This document shows positions 61,536-64,000 of a stretch of 64,000 nucleotides of DNA, piece by piece (position 1 is the stretch's first letter; each line of letters begins with the position of its first letter). A program made the position numbers and the translations under genes. The DNA lies in assembly GCF_014349105.1 (NCBI RefSeq), contig NZ_JACSJI010000014.1:38906-102905 (forward strand), read 5' to 3'. The DNA comes from Caulobacter sp. 17J80-11. GTDB taxonomy: Bacteria; Pseudomonadota; Alphaproteobacteria; Caulobacterales; Caulobacteraceae. The notes beneath the pieces are model-generated. The model saw only the letters and a program-made list of their open reading frames with translations, did not search any database and was not told the DNA's origin.

Positions 61536-63119
61536 TCACTTCAGGAAGTCGGGACGCACCCCCGCGCGCCGCCAGTAGTCGGCCAGACCCATGTCGGTCA
61601 CTAACGGCAGGAACCGCTTGTCGGCGCGAACGGGGGCGGCGACCGGCGTGAACAGCATGTGCGACTTGCGCCGCCGCTGATCGTTGACCGAGGCGTCGCC
61701 GGGCCGCCAGCGGACGCCGGCGATCAGCGGCCCGCGCTCCAGCAGGTAGGCTTCCGCGACGTCGAGGGCGCGCCCGACCTCGCCCAGGCCCGCCAGCACC
61801 AGGAAGGCGTTCACGGCGTGGCTGGGCCCGCGGGAGACGAGGGCGACCATGCCCTCGGCGGCCGCGGCGACGTCGACCGGACGCCGGGTCGTCATGGCCA
61901 GCATGGCGGCGCGCAGCGGGGACAGCATCCAGGGCGGCAAGTCGGGGGCGCCGGCGCGGTCGTCGACCAGGGCCAGGGCCCGCTCCGGCCGGCCGGTGAA
62001 GGCGAGAGTCCAAAGCCGGGCGAACCAGACCGCCGGGTGTCGGGGCCAGAGCGACAACGCCCGCTCCGCCGCCCGGTCCGCGTCGCCGATCCGGCCCAGG
62101 AACCAGTAGGCGTAGATCAGCCGGTACTGGTGGATCACGTGCAGCGGCTCGCGGGCCGAGAAGCGCACCCGATCCAGGGACGACTCCGTCACCCGGCCGA
62201 CCGAGATCCGCAGGAAGGCGCGCGCGTCCAGCGTCGGCAGGTGGTCCGGCCGGATCGCGAGCACGCTCTGCAGCCGCCGCTCCGCCGCGAGCCAGTCGCC
62301 GTAATAGGGGGGCAGGAGGGCCAGCGCGGCCAGCGCGTCCGCCTGGCGCGCGTCGACGGCCAGCGCCCGGCGCGCGGCGTCCTGAACCGTTGCGACCGCC
62401 GCCGTGGCCTGATCGGGCGGCGCGTACTCGGCCATCGTGCACCGCGCCAGGGCGAGGCGGCCCCACAGCTCGGCGTCCCCGGGCCGAAGGCGCACGGCCT
62501 CTTCGAGGAAGCCCGCCCCCTGCGCCTCGCTGTCGGGCAGGCCGCTGCGCAGGGCCTGATCGCTCTGCGCCAGCAGGGCGGCGGCGCGCCTGGCCTCCGG
62601 CGACGGGCGGGTCAGGCCGTAGGCGGCGGCCGCCAGGCCGACGGCCGCGACGCCGGCGCCGATCGCCAGCTGGCGGCGGGACAGGCTGAAGGGCGGCCGT
62701 TCGGGGGCCAGGGGCTCCAGCGCCGAAGCGTCATGACCGGCGGCCACGACGAAACGGTAGCCGGTCCGCGGAATGGTCTCGATGGCGAACTGCCCGTCGG
62801 CTGCCTCGCGGGCCGCGCGCCGGACCAGGGCGACCGCATGGTTGAGGCTGTCCTCGCCGACGACGGCGCGCCCCCAGCACAGGCGGAAAAGCGTCTCGCG
62901 GGTGACGACGTCGCCGGCCGCGTCGGCCAGGACGACGAGCACCTGCATGGCGCGCGGCTCCAGCGAGGTCTCGCCGCCGGGGCCCCGCACCAGCCGCCTG
63001 GACGGACTGATCTGCACCGATCCGACCGTGAAGTCGGACCGGGCCGCCAGCCCCGCCGCGCTCAGCGCGGCGTCGTCTGAAGCGTTCACTGCGGCGCCCA
63101 CCCCGAGCCTCCTCAGCAT
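61536..63119 (-). CDS. Winged-helix (OmpR/CadC-type) regulator with transmembrane helix and TPR-like region
   Basis: 527 residues. About 30-130: trans_reg_C winged helix (LEPRAMQVLVVLADAAGDVV, RETLFRLCWGRAVVGEDSLN, IETIPRTGYRFV). One transmembrane helix at about 155-178 (LAIGAGVAAVGLAAAAYGLT) puts the rest, helical TPR-like repeats (LWGRLALARCTMAEYAPPDQ, ADRAAERALSLWPRHPAVWF), in the periplasm, as in CadC/ToxR-like one-component sensors. The start is uncertain: ATG 63119 (GAGGA 12 bases upstream) or ATG 63149. Divergent from the LGFP-repeat gene. Confidence 0.8.
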   Translation of the reverse strand: MLRRLGVGAAVNASDDAALSAAGLAARSDFTVGSVQISPSRRLVRGPGGETSLEPRAMQVLVVLADAAGDVVTRETLFRLCWGRAVVGEDSLNHAVALVRRAAREAADGQFAIETIPRTGYRFVVAAGHDASALEPLAPERPPFSLSRRQLAIGAGVAAVGLAAAAYGLTRPSPEARRAAALLAQSDQALRSGLPDSEAQGAGFLEEAVRLRPGDAELWGRLALARCTMAEYAPPDQATAAVATVQDAARRALAVDARQADALAALALLPPYYGDWLAAERRLQSVLAIRPDHLPTLDARAFLRISVGRVTESSLDRVRFSAREPLHVIHQYRLIYAYWFLGRIGDADRAAERALSLWPRHPAVWFARLWTLAFTGRPERALALVDDRAGAPDLPPWMLSPLRAAMLAMTTRRPVDVAAAAEGMVALVSRGPSHAVNAFLVLAGLGEVGRALDVAEAYLLERGPLIAGVRWRPGDASVNDQRRRKSHMLFTPVAAPVRADKRFLPLVTDMGLADYWRRAGVRPDFLK

Positions 63120-63220
63120 TCGATCAGGAAATCCTCGGCTGTTCATCATGGCGTGGCAAGGGCCGCCACGCCGAAGCTTCCCCGCGTCGGACGCCTCAGA
63201 GCCGACGAGGGGGACACGAA

Positions 63221-64000
63221 ATGAGAAAGACGCCCTGGGTTTTCTTGCTGGCGCTGGTCGTGCTCGGCCTAGCCTCGGCTTCAGCCTTCGCCGCCCAGCC
63301 CTACGGGAGGATCGGCGAGAAGTACGCCGCGCTCGGCGCCGCCGCGGGCCCGCTCGGGGCGCCGATCGGCGACGAAGCCGAGGCCGCATACGGGGGACGC
63401 CGCCACCTGTTCAAGGAAGGCGTGATCTACTGGCACCCCCGGATCGGCGAGGCCTATGCGGTCTGGGGCGCCATCGGACGCAAGCACTGGGAGCTCGGGG
63501 GCGTCGCGTACGGCTATCCGATCACCGACGAACGGGCGACGCCGGACGGCCGCGGCCGGTACAACCACTTCCGCGCCGTGCAGGCGGCCGGAGCGCCGGA
63601 GTCGTCGATCTACTGGACGCCGCAGACCGGCGCGCACGCCGTCTACGGCCTGATCCGCGACGCCTGGGCCCGCGGCGGCTGGGAGCGCGGCGCGCTCGGC
63701 TATCCCACCAGCGACGAGTTTCAGGACGGCAAGTACCGGCGCAGCAACTTCGAGCGCGGCTACATCCTGTGGGCGCCGGACACGGGCGTGAAGGTGGTCG
63801 CGTGGGGCTATGACACGCCGACTCCGCGCGCCGACCCGGGCGCGCCCCGGCCCACGCCGCCGGTGGAAAACCCCGCGGCGCTGAACCCGCAACCTCTGCC
63901 GCCGGTCGACAGCCCCAATCCTGCGGCGCTGAACCCGCAGCCGCTGCCGCCGGTGGACAATCCCGCGGCGCTGAACCCGCAGCCGCTGCCGCCGGTGGAC
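63221..64000 (+). CDS. Secreted LGFP-repeat protein with ALNPQPLPP tandem repeats (partial)
   Basis: 260 residues to the window edge, open at the 3' end. A signal peptide (to about residue 25, AFA-AQ) is followed by LGFP-type repeats around 45-170 (LGAPIGDEAEAAYGG, YGYPITDERATPDG, LGYPTSDEFQDGKY), a fold seen in cell-wall-associated proteins. A Pro-rich spacer leads to three copies of NPAALNPQPLPPVD that run to the last base. The sequence continues past the window. The divergent regulator at 61536-63119 may control it. The ALNPQPLPP motif recurs in unrelated bacterial proteins and has no known function. Confidence 0.85.
   Translation, partial: MRKTPWVFLLALVVLGLASASAFAAQPYGRIGEKYAALGAAAGPLGAPIGDEAEAAYGGRRHLFKEGVIYWHPRIGEAYAVWGAIGRKHWELGGVAYGYPITDERATPDGRGRYNHFRAVQAAGAPESSIYWTPQTGAHAVYGLIRDAWARGGWERGALGYPTSDEFQDGKYRRSNFERGYILWAPDTGVKVVAWGYDTPTPRADPGAPRPTPPVENPAALNPQPLPPVDSPNPAALNPQPLPPVDNPAALNPQPLPPVD
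63869..64000 (+). repeat. Tandem 42-bp repeats coding NPAALNPQPLPPVD
   Basis: Units at 63869-63910, 63917-63958 and 63959-64000, the second and third nearly identical at the DNA level, the first more diverged with an extra SP codon pair between. The array continues off the window. Confidence 0.9.

Noticed and set aside
63869..64000. CRISPR array
   Set aside because: The repeats are contiguous and in frame with an open coding region, without spacers. No other array was seen in the window.

Overview
This 64 kb window is GC-rich, alphaproteobacterial chromosome, most probably from the Caulobacteraceae (a Phenylobacterium- or Caulobacter-like organism). The reasons are a clear GcrA cell-cycle regulator (59630-60136), an alphaproteobacterial LexA box (GAAC-N7-GAAC) in front of an imuA-imuB-dnaE2 cassette, a double-length alphaproteobacterial dCTP deaminase, an EipA/DUF1134 protein, a BA14K-type protein and a YdbH-YnbE-YdbL operon. 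The family assignment rests on reading motifs by eye; no search was run.

Layout. 1-2715: the end of a PoxB-like gene, a DUF4142 protein and a two-gene envelope operon. 2716-12753: tRNA-Gly(CCC) carrying a ~10 kb integrated element of visibly lower GC. The element has a tyrosine integrase, a serine recombinase, a remnant of a second recombinase, a controller-like XRE regulator, an unrecognised 578-aa membrane protein and a run of small secreted or lipoprotein cargo genes. It is bounded by a 40-bp direct repeat of the 5' half of the tRNA. 12754-28100: envelope and housekeeping genes (TraB/GumN, OsmC, Dcd, ApaG, MltB, L36, M23 peptidase, YdbH-YnbE-YdbL, a zinc-dependent phospholipase C-like protein). 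28101-32700: the translation block pheT, a small unrecognised gene, pheS, rplT and rpmI. 32825-40749: tandem S9 peptidases, an MFS exporter, an aldo/keto reductase, an MBL-fold protein and a PEP-mutase-like enzyme. 40859-46600: the SOS mutagenesis cassette. 46704-53081: membrane proteins, EipA and LepA. 53249-55526: argF and argD. 55633-64000: an RTX-like protein, a GDSL autotransporter, an ABC-2 permease, GcrA, an MFS exporter, a winged-helix/TPR regulator, and a truncated LGFP-repeat protein that ends in tandem ALNPQPLPP motifs.

Themes. Much of the backbone serves the cell envelope. Palindromic repeats are scattered through intergenic gaps, and two of them have been taken up in frame inside imuB and dnaE2. 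The most unusual locus is the tRNA-Gly element. It duplicates the 5' half of the tRNA rather than the usual 3' end, so the intact tRNA now depends on element-borne upstream DNA, while the apparent native promoter faces the truncated copy and reads into the element. The element also holds a promoter/terminator pair that could specify a small RNA or an attenuated leader, with a GANTC methylation site overlapping the -10.
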